The notes beneath the pieces were generated by a model that was given only the letters and a program-made list of their open reading frames with translations, was not told the DNA's origin and did no database searches. Shown here piece after piece: positions 53,491 through 63,500 of a stretch of DNA of 64,000 nt. Position numbers and translations under genes: made by a program. Origin of the DNA: Polyangium jinanense. Its GTDB lineage: Bacteria; Myxococcota; Polyangia; Polyangiales; Polyangiaceae. The stretch is taken from positions 67,109-131,108 of the forward strand of contig NZ_JAGTJJ010000033.1 in the NCBI RefSeq assembly GCF_028435365.1. Reading direction: 5' to 3'. How positions within the stretch are numbered: the stretch's first letter is position 1; every line of letters starts with the position of its first letter.

Positions 53491-54012
53491 TCATCTCGCT
53501 GACGCAGGGCAAGCGCAGAAGTAGAGCAAGCCCCGCTTCGGATCGTGGATGCCCGCGGCGCGTTCGACGAAGGGCGCGAGTAGCGGAGCAGCGACGAGCC
53601 GGACGCGCCCTTCGTGCTCCGTGTGTAGTAGAGCCGCCTCGAACGCCGCGCGTGGAACTTGAACAAGGGCCCCGCGGAGGATCGGCAGCGGCACGCCCTG
53701 CGTGTTCTTGTAGGCCGGATGAAGCCGGCCCATCACCGCGAGAATCTCGCTCACGACTGCCGGATCTGGAGCTGCATCACGCGCGGCGAGGGTGCGCTGC
53801 GCGAACAGCAGGACGTCAGCGAGCTCGGGGATGCGGAGCTGGCGGAGGACATCGTTCACCTCCTCGGCCGGCGTGCGATGACGCCGTCGAGGCTCGGCAG
53901 GTGGGGGCGCAGGCGGGCAAGGTCGGATCGTCGAGCGCGGGTTTGTCGAGATGGGCGCGGCCTGCGCATCGGCGCCGCCCGGCGTACGTGTGGTGACGCG
54001 CTCCCCGCTCAA
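53491..54012 (-). CDS. Hypothetical protein with helical C-terminal module
   Basis: GTG 54012 overlaps the previous gene's stop (GTGA), giving 173 residues. After a Pro-rich 45-residue start, the chain reads AEEVNDVLRQLRIPELADVL and ALVQVPRAAFEAALLHTEHE, GRVRLVAAPLLAPF, a pattern of helices followed by a basic wing, similar to the C terminus of the next gene upstream. It ends with PKRGLLYFCACP. Probably a partner of the 54009-54749 protein. Function unknown. Confidence 0.55.
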   Translation of the reverse strand: MSGERVTTRTPGGADAQAAPISTNPRSTIRPCPPAPPPAEPRRRHRTPAEEVNDVLRQLRIPELADVLLFAQRTLAARDAAPDPAVVSEILAVMGRLHPAYKNTQGVPLPILRGALVQVPRAAFEAALLHTEHEGRVRLVAAPLLAPFVERAAGIHDPKRGLLYFCACPASAR

Positions 54013-54749
54013 GACGCTCTCCTCGCTTGTTCAACGAGAGCGACGCGCTCGAGCAGCCCTCGTGTCGGATGTTCGATCCCGGCAGCGACTTGTCGTGTCC
54101 CAGAGATCGGACCCGCGGGACGGAGTACAACCTGGCCTTGCTTTTCGAGATGAAGGAGCGCTTGGTCCACTGCGGATCGTGCGATCCCGAGGAGCTTGCC
54201 CCGCAGCACAGCAAGGCCGACCGCCCCGTCTTCGTCGGAGCGCATGTACATGAGCGCGTAGATGATCTGCGCCTCGACGCGCCCCTCCGGCCCTGCGAGC
54301 CTAGCGGCGACGATGTGCTCGATGAGCTTCGCCGTCGCATCCAGCTCGTGCGGCTCGAAGCTCCAGAGCAGCGTGTGCACCTCGTCGACAACGGCGCGCC
54401 GTCCTGGGGAGAGAGGCGAGACGAGCGTGGGGACGGGCCTGCGCGCCGCCTTGTGCGCGGACACGTGCACGTGCGATGTCGACGCAGAGGCCGCCGGACG
54501 CGCAGGTTCAGGGGCCGGCGCCGGAGCAGCGACAACCGCTGCTACAGGGCGGCGCCGCCAGCAGGACAAGACGCCGATCAGCACACGCCACCATGAGGGC
54601 CTCACCCGGATCGACATCGCGGGAGCGGGAGGCGCGGGCGCAGCCGGCCGCACGAAGAACGCCGTGGGGGCGTTGTCGTTCTCTTCGTGGCTCGCAGCCG
54701 GGCGCGCCATCACGCGCGTGGCAGCTTCGTCTTCTTCCTCGTCGGCCAT
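54009..54749 (-). CDS. Hypothetical protein with winged-helix-like C terminus and central hydrophobic segment
   Basis: ATG 54749 follows GGAGGGGTAC and gives 246 residues. The start is acidic (MADEEEDEAATRVMARP), then comes a Pro/Ala linker interrupted by a Trp-rich hydrophobic stretch (RPSWWRVLIGVLSCWRRRPV). The C-terminal 110 residues (DEVHTLLWSFEPHELDATAK, GKLLGIARSAVDQALLHLEK, QGQVVLRPAGPISGTRQVAA, EHPTRGLLERVALV) look like a winged helix and resemble the coupled downstream protein. Function unknown. Confidence 0.55.
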   Translation of the reverse strand: MADEEEDEAATRVMARPAASHEENDNAPTAFFVRPAAPAPPAPAMSIRVRPSWWRVLIGVLSCWRRRPVAAVVAAPAPAPEPARPAASASTSHVHVSAHKAARRPVPTLVSPLSPGRRAVVDEVHTLLWSFEPHELDATAKLIEHIVAARLAGPEGRVEAQIIYALMYMRSDEDGAVGLAVLRGKLLGIARSAVDQALLHLEKQGQVVLRPAGPISGTRQVAAGIEHPTRGLLERVALVEQARRAS

Positions 54750-55167
54750 GTACCCCTCCGAGCGCACGAATGCCGTCTGCGACCTGAAAAAGCCGCGAAG
54801 CCGCTCCTCGTCGGCTCTGCGACGTCGACTCGGGAGACGCCGCGGACGGCTGGAATGACGAACAGAGCGATGATCGCCCGGAGGCGGGCGCGGAACCTGG
54901 GCTAGCGAATGCGAGCTGTATCCCGCGACCTCCTTCGAGCGAATATCACCATCCCCAGGCGACCGCGGTGGTATGCCTCGACGAACGCACCCCATGCGCG
55001 CCCTGCACCGCGGCCGTCTGCGGATGATGATGATTCGCGAGGACAAACGCCGCCGCAGGCCGGCGCTCATGGCCGGGCACAGAAGCCGCATGTCCCTTAC
55101 TTTCTAAACACGAGCCGACACTGGCGACCCGTCCAAGGAAAGTGCACGCCCCCGTGCAAGAGGCGGG

Positions 55168-56421
55168 TCAGGGCGAAGTGCCGCTCTTCTGATCGTTCTG
55201 CCGCAGGCCCTCGAGCGCCGCGGCGATGTACTTGTTCCGGACCGCCGCGTGCTGACTGTCCCGGTAGTCCCGTTCATGCTGTCGCAGCGTGGAGAGCGCC
55301 TCGGCGAACTGTCCGCGCGAGAGCATCTCCCGAGCTTGTTCGAGGTTTGTCGTCTCCGGGTCGTTGAGGGGCACGGCGGCGGGCGAGGGGCGCGGGGGCG
55401 CGACGACAACCACGGTCGCACTCGGGCCTGGGGTGGGCGGGGGCGCGACGGCAGAGGCGCTCTCTCCACGCCCGCTCTCGTCGATCACGACGGAGAGCAC
55501 CATCGGCACCACATGCCGCGCGGCAGGTGACTCGTCGCGGGGCCAGAGCGCGACCGCGCCACCCCCGCCCAAGGCGCCGAGACCGACCAGGAAGAGCGGG
55601 TGCTTGATGAGCTCGAGCACCGCCTTCACCGTGGCGCGAGCAGCAGGCCCGGAGCCCGTGGGCGCGACCGCTTGGATGAGCCGCTTGCCCGAAGCCGGCG
55701 GTTCGGAGGGCGGCGACGGGTTCGGCGCCAAGGCGGGAGGAAGTACCTCGTGGAAACCGAGCTCGCCGGCGACGCCACGCCAGACCTCGCGCCGTGCATT
55801 CTCGATGAAGTCGGGCGTGAGGTCCTCGGGCCGGAAGACGGTGTCCAGGCCGAAGGGCAGCAGCATGAACGGCGTGAAATCCCGGCCGAACAGCTTCTTC
55901 ACCCTGCGCCGGAAGACGTCCTTGGCCTCGACGAGCCTGGCCTGCGCGGTATTGCGCGAGACCCCGAGCGCCGCGGCGATCTTCGGTAGCGACTCCCCGT
56001 TGAACTCGGCCCTGACGAGTACGTCGACGAGCTGCGCGTCCATGGTCTGAAGCACGCGTTTGACGACCTGATCGAGCTCATGATGCTCGAAGCGCTCGTG
56101 CGGGTTTTCGTCGCTGGGCACGTCCACGCCGACGTCTGCTTCGGGCGTCTCGAAGCGGTGGCGGTAGAGACGGTAGTGCTCCGCCGCCTGATGTTTGCAG
56201 ATCATCTCAAGCCAGTCCTCGACTCCCGCGGATGGGACCTTGTCGAAGTTCTTGTAGACCTTCACGAAGACGAGCTGCGCGAGGTCGTCGACATCCGCCT
56301 GGCGCACGCCCATCCGCGCCAGGATCCCGAGAACGGTCAGGAGGTGCGCCGTGTAGAAGCGGAGAAAGGCGTCGCTGGCGTGATGCAGGAACGGGAGGAG
56401 GAGGCGCACGAGTACAAACAC
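55168..56421 (-). CDS. ECF-type sigma-70 factor with C-terminal membrane segment
   Basis: A 417-residue protein from GTG 56421. Region 2 is DVDDLAQLVFVKVYKNFDKV, VEDWLEMICKHQAAEHYRLY; region 4 is DVLVRAEFNGESLPKIAAAL, GVSRNTAQARLVEAKDVFRR. Beyond residue about 205 the chain continues with a Pro-rich linker, a membrane segment near 275-295 (HPLFLVGLGALGGGGAVALW) and a second domain ending in TPR-like EQAREMLSRGQFAEALSTLR. A sigma factor carrying its own membrane-spanning and extracytoplasmic part replaces a separate anti-sigma factor and is typical of Polyangia. It is followed by a secreted protein in the same direction. Confidence 0.85.
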   Translation of the reverse strand: MFVLVRLLLPFLHHASDAFLRFYTAHLLTVLGILARMGVRQADVDDLAQLVFVKVYKNFDKVPSAGVEDWLEMICKHQAAEHYRLYRHRFETPEADVGVDVPSDENPHERFEHHELDQVVKRVLQTMDAQLVDVLVRAEFNGESLPKIAAALGVSRNTAQARLVEAKDVFRRRVKKLFGRDFTPFMLLPFGLDTVFRPEDLTPDFIENARREVWRGVAGELGFHEVLPPALAPNPSPPSEPPASGKRLIQAVAPTGSGPAARATVKAVLELIKHPLFLVGLGALGGGGAVALWPRDESPAARHVVPMVLSVVIDESGRGESASAVAPPPTPGPSATVVVVAPPRPSPAAVPLNDPETTNLEQAREMLSRGQFAEALSTLRQHERDYRDSQHAAVRNKYIAAALEGLRQNDQKSGTSP

Positions 56422-56478
56422 GCGCCGAGATGGGCGCCCCGTCCAATAAATCGTACGGCTTTCTGCTCGAAGGCTACT

Positions 56479-57543
56479 TCACCGGATGTCGAAGGGAACA
56501 ACCAGGCCGACCCGGATCGCGCCGGTGAGGCGAGGAGAGCGCCAGAGTTCCTCGCCGTCGACGATAAACACACGCTGACGCGCCACGTAGGCGATGTCCC
56601 CGTGTAGCTGGAGGCCCAAGAAGCGAGCCAGCCGGAGCTCTCCGCCGACCCGCGCGCCGAGGTCAACTACGAAGGCATCATCGTTGATGATCTTGATTCT
56701 CGGGGCGTCGAGCGACAGCAGTGCCACGTCGCCAAAGACGCATACGCGGGCGAAAACGCGGGGAGCGAGGAGCTCATGGCGCCCGCATGCCAGGGCGGCC
56801 AGGCCCGCGCGTTCAGCCTCCACGTCGAGCTTCGTCGGCAGGGCCCAGGCGTGATCGTACTGCCCTTCGACACCGATGGAGATCCGCTTCCACCGCCCCT
56901 CGACGCCCGCCGCGAGGCTCAAGGCGGTTTCGGGCGTACTCCACCACGCTGCCCCCATGTTCGCGTAGACGGCAAGCTGCGGCAGCCCTGCTGAGCGCGC
57001 CGGGACCTTCGGCGCCGAGGGGCGTGCGGCAGGTTGAAGCAGCTCGACGCGAGCGGGAGCCGGGGGCGTAGCGGCTGACGGAGGCGCGGAGGGCGCAGGC
57101 GGCGCAGACGAGCTCGACGCCGCGGGTGCCGCGGACGGGATGGTCAGTGGGTCGATGATGTCGCGCAAGTAGAAGACGGCTCGATCAGCGAGCTGATCGC
57201 ATCGCCAAGATTCCGCCTGCGTGACGTGGTTGGCGACGACCTTCCCGTTCTCGTCGCGGGCCTCGATGTGCGCCTCGATCCGCTGCGGCGTGAGCACCAA
57301 CTTCACGGAGATGGAGCGCGGCGCGTCGTCGGTGAAGGGATCGTGGCCCTTGAGCTTCGTGGCGAGGGCGGCCTTGATGTAGCTCTTGTCCGGGCAGTTC
57401 TTCGGGGCGTCAGGACCGGGGGCGTAGTCGAGGCGCCACGGCAGCACCTCGGGCGACTGCGCCGTCGCCTCCGAGGTGCCACAGAGCAGGGCCGCGATGA
57501 GCAAGAAGCGCGCCCTGAAAGGGCGTGAAGAGGCGTCCCGCAT
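56479..57543 (-). CDS. Secreted protein, probably outer-membrane beta-barrel-like
   Basis: A 354-residue protein. Residues 1-28 are a Sec signal peptide (RPFRARFLLIAALLCGTSEATAQS). A soluble part with YIKAALATKLKGHDPF and ISVKLVLTPQRIEAHIEARD follows, then an Ala/Pro/Ser linker (about 130-190), then a C-terminal region of alternating strands (LAVYANMGAAWWSTPETALS, ISIGVEGQYDHAWAL, FLGLQLHGDIAYVARQRVFI) that ends with Ile-Arg. The last part is barrel-like. It lies upstream of the membrane-linked sigma factor gene and is likely part of the same envelope-sensing unit. Confidence 0.7.
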   Translation of the reverse strand: MRDASSRPFRARFLLIAALLCGTSEATAQSPEVLPWRLDYAPGPDAPKNCPDKSYIKAALATKLKGHDPFTDDAPRSISVKLVLTPQRIEAHIEARDENGKVVANHVTQAESWRCDQLADRAVFYLRDIIDPLTIPSAAPAASSSSAPPAPSAPPSAATPPAPARVELLQPAARPSAPKVPARSAGLPQLAVYANMGAAWWSTPETALSLAAGVEGRWKRISIGVEGQYDHAWALPTKLDVEAERAGLAALACGRHELLAPRVFARVCVFGDVALLSLDAPRIKIINDDAFVVDLGARVGGELRLARFLGLQLHGDIAYVARQRVFIVDGEELWRSPRLTGAIRVGLVVPFDIR

Positions 57544-57695
57544 GACCTGAGAGAGCAGGTTTGTCCCCGGCGCAGAGCATGCCCGTGGGGCGCGTGGGGC
57601 GCAAGCGTTGGTGGCACACGACAGTGCACAGCGTCGGTTTGTCCCTCGGGTCCGAACGTTGACGGTGCCCGGATTCGAGGACTAGCCTTTACGGC

Positions 57696-58883
57696 GTGCG
57701 TGCGTTCAGGACCTTCGCCTCGTACCTCGGCACGTTGATCGCCTTCGGGCTCGCTGCCTGCGACGCAGAGAGCTGCGTCGCGGTAACCGAGGGCTACACC
57801 ATCTGTTACAACGATGCCGACGAAGAGGTCCCGTGCTGTGGCCCGCCGGGGGAGAAGTACGCGTGCCCGCCCGATGCAGGCGATGATGCCGACGTGGATG
57901 CCGGCGATGATGTCGACGCGGGCGACGATGACGGAGGTCCAGAAGCGGGCTCGTCGTCTGGGTGCCCCGATCATGCGCAGTGCGTGTCACCTGGCGGCGG
58001 CGGGTTCGACCACTTCCCTTCGTTCGTGTGGATGGGGCAGGAGACCGATCAACCGCCCGCTCCACTCGCCGACGTGGCCTGGGAGAGTTGGGTCGATGTC
58101 GTGTTCGCCGAACCCGTTTGTCCTGTCTGCTCTTGCGCGGCGCCGCCGCAGGGCTGCCTCTTGCCGGGCTCGTGGGATGCCAACTCGACCGCTTGCCAAG
58201 ACTTTTCGTCCCCGTACGTCACGCCGTTTGACCCTCCGGTCGGATGGGACGGGTCCTGCACGTCATCAACCAAGATCCCCGCGGGTGCCGTGTGCGACGG
58301 CATGCCATGCGTTCGGTCGTTGGTGGTTGAGCCGCCCGTCGTCGCGCCGTGCGTGCCTGAGCCGGCGATGCCGCCGGAGGGCCTGCCCTTGCCGCCGCCT
58401 ACACGCACGAAGGTGATCGAGTACGTGTCGGCGAGCCTTGGAACCTGTGGAGGGTTCCAGGTGTGCATCCCGAAGACTCCCCCTGGGTTCCGGCTCTGCC
58501 TCGTCGCGCATGGGCTCGAGGCTGGCCTGGCATGCCCAGAGGCGTGGTCGGATCGGCATACCGGCTGGATAGAAGTGGAGGACAAGAGGTCCTGCTCGGC
58601 GTGTAGTTGCGGTGCGCCGCAAGACGGCTTCTGCGAGGTGCGGGTCAAGGCGTACGCCGACGAGGCATGTGGGAACGAACGAGGGAGTCTCGTCCTCCCG
58701 TCGACCGAGGGGCCGAAGTGCGTCGACCTGACGAGTGGAACCGCCCTCGAAAGCCAGACTGCCGAGGTCCTTTCCGCTCAGGCTGGCACGTGCGTGCCCA
58801 GCGGGGGCGAGATTATCGGCGAGCCCTGGACCGCGGCGCCAGTGACATTCTGCTGCGTCCCTGAATTGGTGCCGCCACCATGA
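57696..58883 (+). CDS. Cys-rich lipoprotein
   Basis: GTG 57696 gives 395 residues. The start (FASYLGTLIAFGLAACDAES) is a lipoprotein signal with lipobox LAAC. A short Asp/Gly-rich spacer (about 55-85) follows. The remainder contains many cysteine pairs (FAEPVCPVCSCAAPPQGCL, RSCSACSCGAPQDGFCEV) typical of myxobacterial surface lipoproteins with unknown roles. It is divergent from the secreted protein gene with 152 bases between them, which should contain both promoters. Confidence 0.7.
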   Translation: MRAFRTFASYLGTLIAFGLAACDAESCVAVTEGYTICYNDADEEVPCCGPPGEKYACPPDAGDDADVDAGDDVDAGDDDGGPEAGSSSGCPDHAQCVSPGGGGFDHFPSFVWMGQETDQPPAPLADVAWESWVDVVFAEPVCPVCSCAAPPQGCLLPGSWDANSTACQDFSSPYVTPFDPPVGWDGSCTSSTKIPAGAVCDGMPCVRSLVVEPPVVAPCVPEPAMPPEGLPLPPPTRTKVIEYVSASLGTCGGFQVCIPKTPPGFRLCLVAHGLEAGLACPEAWSDRHTGWIEVEDKRSCSACSCGAPQDGFCEVRVKAYADEACGNERGSLVLPSTEGPKCVDLTSGTALESQTAEVLSAQAGTCVPSGGEIIGEPWTAAPVTFCCVPELVPPP

Positions 58884-58906
58884 CGGCGCTCGACATCAAC
58901 TGCCTA

Positions 58907-59749
58907 TCAATTGCAGATACCATTGACGCACGACTCTGACGCGCAGTCCTCGTTTTGTGTGCAGGGCTGGTTGTACTTCAACGCGCACCGTCCCTTGCCA
59001 TCACACATGTAATTGCCTGCGCATACAATCGTAGGGTCGGGAGCGTTTTTGCCGTCGCCGGTCCCATATGCCCGAGGAACACATTCGCCGTAGGGAAAAC
59101 CGCAATCGTAACAAAGGGGGCACGGTTTAGCGCAGCAGACGCCGGCTTCGCACGCGCCACTCGCGCACTCGGCGTTCGTCTCGCAGAATGGTCCGAAGCA
59201 GATCGGACAGCGCCCACCGGAGTTGCTGCAGTCGATGCCGGTCTCGTCTCCGTTCTGGATCCCGTCGTCACACCGAGCGCACAGGCCATCCCAGCAGTAC
59301 CCACCCGGGCAGTCCGCGTCCACGTTGCACGTCCCCGGGCAGAGAGGACACGACCCGCCGCAGTCGACGTCGGTCTCGTCCCCGTTCTTCACGCCGTCGT
59401 CGCACCGCGAGCACACGTTCCCGGACTCGCAGGTATGCCCCGGCTTGCAGTCCGCGTCCTGCAGGCACCCGATGCACGTGCCCGCGCCGTCGCACACGCC
59501 GGGGCACTTGTCCGGGCCTGGGCAGGAATCCATCATGCAGCGGAAGCCCACGCGTTCGTTGAAGCTGTGGCAGGTGCCGTCGCAGATCCAGCCCGTGCAG
59601 GCGGGCGGCCTGCCGCACTCAACCCCTGTCGTACACGGGCAGCCCTCACCGCCGCCGTCGCAGGAAGCGCTGCTGCATGAAGGCAAGATCCCGAGGCCGG
59701 CGAGAAGTAGTGCGAGGGAGATCGCCGCGACGACGTGACGAAGGTTCAT
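58907..59749 (-). CDS. Cys-rich lipoprotein with tandem 'DG.NGDET.DC' modules
   Basis: ATG 59749 follows AAGGAGGCCCGA and gives 280 residues. A lipoprotein signal (AAISLALLLAGLGILPSCSS) is followed by four to five Cys-rich modules. Two of them are almost identical: CSRCDDGVKNGDETDVDCGG and CARCDDGIQNGDETGIDCSN, each preceded by a 'C..DadC..G..C..g.C' segment. These modules are a hallmark of large secreted and surface proteins in myxobacteria, and calcium binding is possible. Convergent with the previous gene. Confidence 0.75.
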   Translation of the reverse strand: MNLRHVVAAISLALLLAGLGILPSCSSASCDGGGEGCPCTTGVECGRPPACTGWICDGTCHSFNERVGFRCMMDSCPGPDKCPGVCDGAGTCIGCLQDADCKPGHTCESGNVCSRCDDGVKNGDETDVDCGGSCPLCPGTCNVDADCPGGYCWDGLCARCDDGIQNGDETGIDCSNSGGRCPICFGPFCETNAECASGACEAGVCCAKPCPLCYDCGFPYGECVPRAYGTGDGKNAPDPTIVCAGNYMCDGKGRCALKYNQPCTQNEDCASESCVNGICN

Positions 59750-59850
59750 TCGGGCCTCCTTGGCCGCCCTTATTCTAACGCCAGGGCCAATGCGCCGATC
59801 AGCTCCGCGTGCGCCTCCGATGCGACGTCAGACACACCGGTGCGCCGCTC

Positions 59851-60552
59851 CTATTCGTTCATACGTTTGCACAGCAGTTCTGGCCCAGCCAGGCGTTCGG
59901 CTGAAGGTTTGTCGCAGTCCGTCACACGCTCTGCGGTTGGATCCTTCAAGCTGTACGCCTTGTCGAAGACCGTCATCCTCAATCCGTCGCACCGACTATC
60001 GACCATAACCGTCATTTCCGCTAGTGGGCCTTGTTTGACTGTCGCGCAGCGTTCAACGCCCGGTTCCGGCCACGCATTGGCCGTTAAGCCGATCGTGTTG
60101 CACGTAAGGCGCTTTTTGCTGACGGGTTCATCGTTCAGGTCGAAGAAGAAAAATGCACCTGGACCGCTCTGCGGGAAGGCGATGCCGAGGAGTCCAATCT
60201 CGTCAGCCCACGCCGTGCCGCAAACTGCCGGGCGAGTCGGTTCGTCACACGATAGCGCTTTCCCTGTAACCAGGTCACGCGGCGCATGCCTCGTCCGGAT
60301 GACGAGGTGGATCCTTTCCGCGACGAGCGCGCACACATCAGCATCGACATTTCTTGCGGTTGAAGAAGTTTCGCCACCGTTCATTGATTCGGCGCCTGCA
60401 ATGGTGCTGGCACCGGTCGTCGTTGGCGACGGCGGAGTTGTGCTGCCGGGAGGCCCGACGCTACCGCATAGTCGTGCGTTGCAGGCAAGCAGAGTAAAGG
60501 CCGTGCACGCAAACGGCGCTATAAACCATGGACGCAGTTGTTCCGACGTCAT
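59851..60552 (-). CDS. Lipoprotein, probable immunity protein for the Rhs toxin
   Basis: ATG 60552 overlaps the rhs stop by four bases (ATGA), so translation is coupled. The 233-residue product begins with a lipoprotein signal (WFIAPFACTAFTLLACNARL, lipobox LLAC) and a Ser/Thr/Pro linker, then a folded part with Cys pairs (DVCALVAERIHLVIRTRHAP, RPAVCGTAWADEIGLLGIAF, MVDSRCDGLRMTVF). Immunity to a lysozyme-like toxin must act in the periplasm, which fits a lipoprotein. I recognise no known inhibitor family; the role is inferred from position, coupling and location. Confidence 0.6.
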   Translation of the reverse strand: MTSEQLRPWFIAPFACTAFTLLACNARLCGSVGPPGSTTPPSPTTTGASTIAGAESMNGGETSSTARNVDADVCALVAERIHLVIRTRHAPRDLVTGKALSCDEPTRPAVCGTAWADEIGLLGIAFPQSGPGAFFFFDLNDEPVSKKRLTCNTIGLTANAWPEPGVERCATVKQGPLAEMTVMVDSRCDGLRMTVFDKAYSLKDPTAERVTDCDKPSAERLAGPELLCKRMNE

Positions 60553-63500
60553 CGGGGTACCGACTGCTTCCGCGCGGTGATGCGTTCGATGAAACCCTTG
60601 CGCACGCCTTGGTTGTAGTCTTTCGCGATGTCCCGCGCCAAATCGTCCACCTCCCTGTTTCGTCCCTCGTACACTGCTTCGAGAAACATCCGAATCTCCC
60701 CGATTCGCCGTACAATCAATCCCCGGGATACCGTGGCCTTCTGACCAGTCTCCACGCCGCCCGGCCCCTCGGATGTCGCGATATTGCCAAACATCTGCTC
60801 CGCGATCTCTACACGACTCGCACCCGCATTGAGCTTCTCGATGATGACCTTGCTCCGGAACAGGGCCCCGTTAAACGCAAGACTGGCAAGCGCATCTGCC
60901 TCGTGTTGCGCTAGCGGCACCTTGAGCATACGAGCCAGCACTGTGAGCTGGGCATTCAGGTCTGAACGAAGCATCACCTCCGCGCGTGGGTCGCCTTTCT
61001 TGATCGTCGCCCCCTTTCCGTAGATTTTCTCCAGCCGCTCCAAATCGCGCTCTGTCGATATTTTGTGCCCCCACGCCACGGTGGCGTGCAACGCGATAGG
61101 GTTATCGTGCCATTGCTCTTGGTTTTTGACCCAGTCGACAAGCTTCTCGCTTACTTTCAATTCGGCAACGGGCTTTCTCTCTGGCGCCGGCTTCGGTTGT
61201 GGCGTCACCGTGGGCGGTGATTCTGGCTCTGGCGGGGATGGAGGCGGCGGGGGAGATGACCGCGCCATCTGCTGCGCCCGATGCTCCGCCTGCACATCAG
61301 CGGGCGTCCGCGGAGGACGTACCATTGTCTGCTTGACAAGCGCCTGGCGCCCATCCGGATCTACAAAGCGGAGGGGGTTATTTCGGCCATACGCATACAG
61401 ATTCGGGCCATCCACCATCCCCGTCGGGTCTGCGCTCGTCCACCGCCCGAGCCACGGCGCGTAGTACCTCGCCCCGTGGTAGTAGAGCCCAGTCTCCTCG
61501 TCCCGCTCCTTGCCCGTATACCGATACCGCTTCGCGCTCACCTCCACGCCGCTCGCCGCCGCGTGGAAGGCCGTCGTCCCGAAAGGGTAGTATTCCTCGT
61601 AGGAGATGACCAAGCCGGCCTCGTCGAGCTCCAGCGCGGCCGATCCGAGGTGGTTGCCGAGCTGGTAGCGCACGCGCGACGACACCACGAGGTTCGGCAC
61701 CGAGGTGTCCACGGTCTTCGTCTCGGCCAGGACGACGCGCTGAGCCCCGTCCATCACGTGGAGCGTCTCGCGCTCGAGGACCAGGGAGCCGGCCTCGCGC
61801 CTCCGGTAGACCTCGAAGCTACCGAGGTAGATCCGCTCCTCGACGATGCCGTTGTGCTCCCAGACCTTCCGGACGCGCTGCCCAACGGCGTCGTACGTGA
61901 AGTACACCTTGCCGCCGCCGCCCTTGTTGACCTCGCGCTTCTGGTCCTTGAAGTCCCACCCGATGCTCGGCAGGTGCGACATCGAGGTCATGTTCCCGTG
62001 GGCGTCGTGGTTGTACTTCGCCGAGAAGTCCCCGTCCGCGTCACCAGGTAGGCTTGTGCGGAGCAGCCGGTTGTTCTCTGGCGCGACGTCGTAGCGGCGC
62101 GTCCAGCTCCCCGAGAGGCCCACGACCTCGTGGATCATCTTCTCGATGTTGCCGACCGCGTCGTACTTGTAGCGCTCGGTGTAGTTCCGGAGCGCCTGCG
62201 GATCGTTCGGATGCGGCACGTTGAGCAGCGGGAAGCCGCCCTCGTCCTGCTGGATGTCCGCGTTCTGGCCCGCGTGCTCGCGGCCGGTCGCCTCGAGCAG
62301 CCTGTACAAGGCGTCGTACTCGTACTTCCAGACCGGCTCGACAGGCCCGTTGTTGAAGAGCGGCTTCTGCGCGTGATCCGCGATCTCAACGATATTGCCG
62401 ACGGGGTCGTAGATGTAGCGAAGGTCTTGTAGCAGCGCCCCGTCCGACGGCCTGATCGTCTTGATCCGCGTCAGCCGGAACGTGAGCGGGTCGTAGCTGT
62501 ACTCGGTGACGACGTCGTTTCCGTAGACGATCTTCTCTCGCTGCCCCTTCGCGTCGTAATCGATGTTATCGACGAACGTCGACCAGTTGATCGCCCCCCG
62601 CAGCCGCACTTCTACCTGCTCGAGCAGGCTGGCTTCGTTGTACTTCGGCCTAACCTCGCTCTGGTCCGGCGTGGTGAGGCTCGTCGGCCTGTTGAGCGCG
62701 TCGTATTGTGCCTTCTGGACGAGCGTCTCCGCCTCGAGCACCGGCGAGGCCGACCAGTCGATGTCGCCCTTGTAGTTCTTGGCGAGCTGCCTTTGCACCT
62801 CGAGCGGGTTGCCCTTGAAGTCGTAGGCCACGTGCGTGACGAGGCCGGCGCCGTCCCTGGCCTGGTAGACCCTCCCGCGCAGGTTCGCGGCCTGCGCGTT
62901 CGGCTGCCCTTCGCCGTAGCTCGTCTTCTCCGCCAGGATCTCCGCGCCCGCATCCTTCTGCACCCAGAGCTCCGTGCGCCGGTGAAGAGCATCGTAGACC
63001 GAGCGGACGACATGCCCGCGGCTGTCCCAGCTCCGGATCGGGTTGCCGAGCACGTCGAAGAAGGTCCACCGCTCGCCCGCGTCGATGCTCTTCTGGCTGA
63101 GCGGCCGGCTCAGCATGTCGAAGAGCTGCGTCACCGCCGTGTTGCCTCGGGCGTCGATGACGGCGAGCGGGTTGCCCTCGATGTCGAGCGTCGTCGTGGT
63201 CGTGTACTTCCCCGAGGCCCCGTTGTCTTCGACCTTCACGACCGGCCGGCCCAAGACATCCAGGAGAAGCGCCGCGGGGGTGCCGGCGTGCTTGGCGGCG
63301 AGCAGGGCGGCGCGCTGCTCCTGGGCCGGCGGTGAGGGTGAGGCGCCAGCCTGCCGGTCCGCGTACCACGCGCTCTCCAGAACCGTGTCGTTCTCGTCCC
63401 AGCGTGTCTCCCTCCAGGGCGTGAACTCCACGCGGGAGAACGTGCCGTTCGGCAGGTCAGTCCTGATGAGGCGCCCGAGGGGGTCGTACCGGAGGATGGG

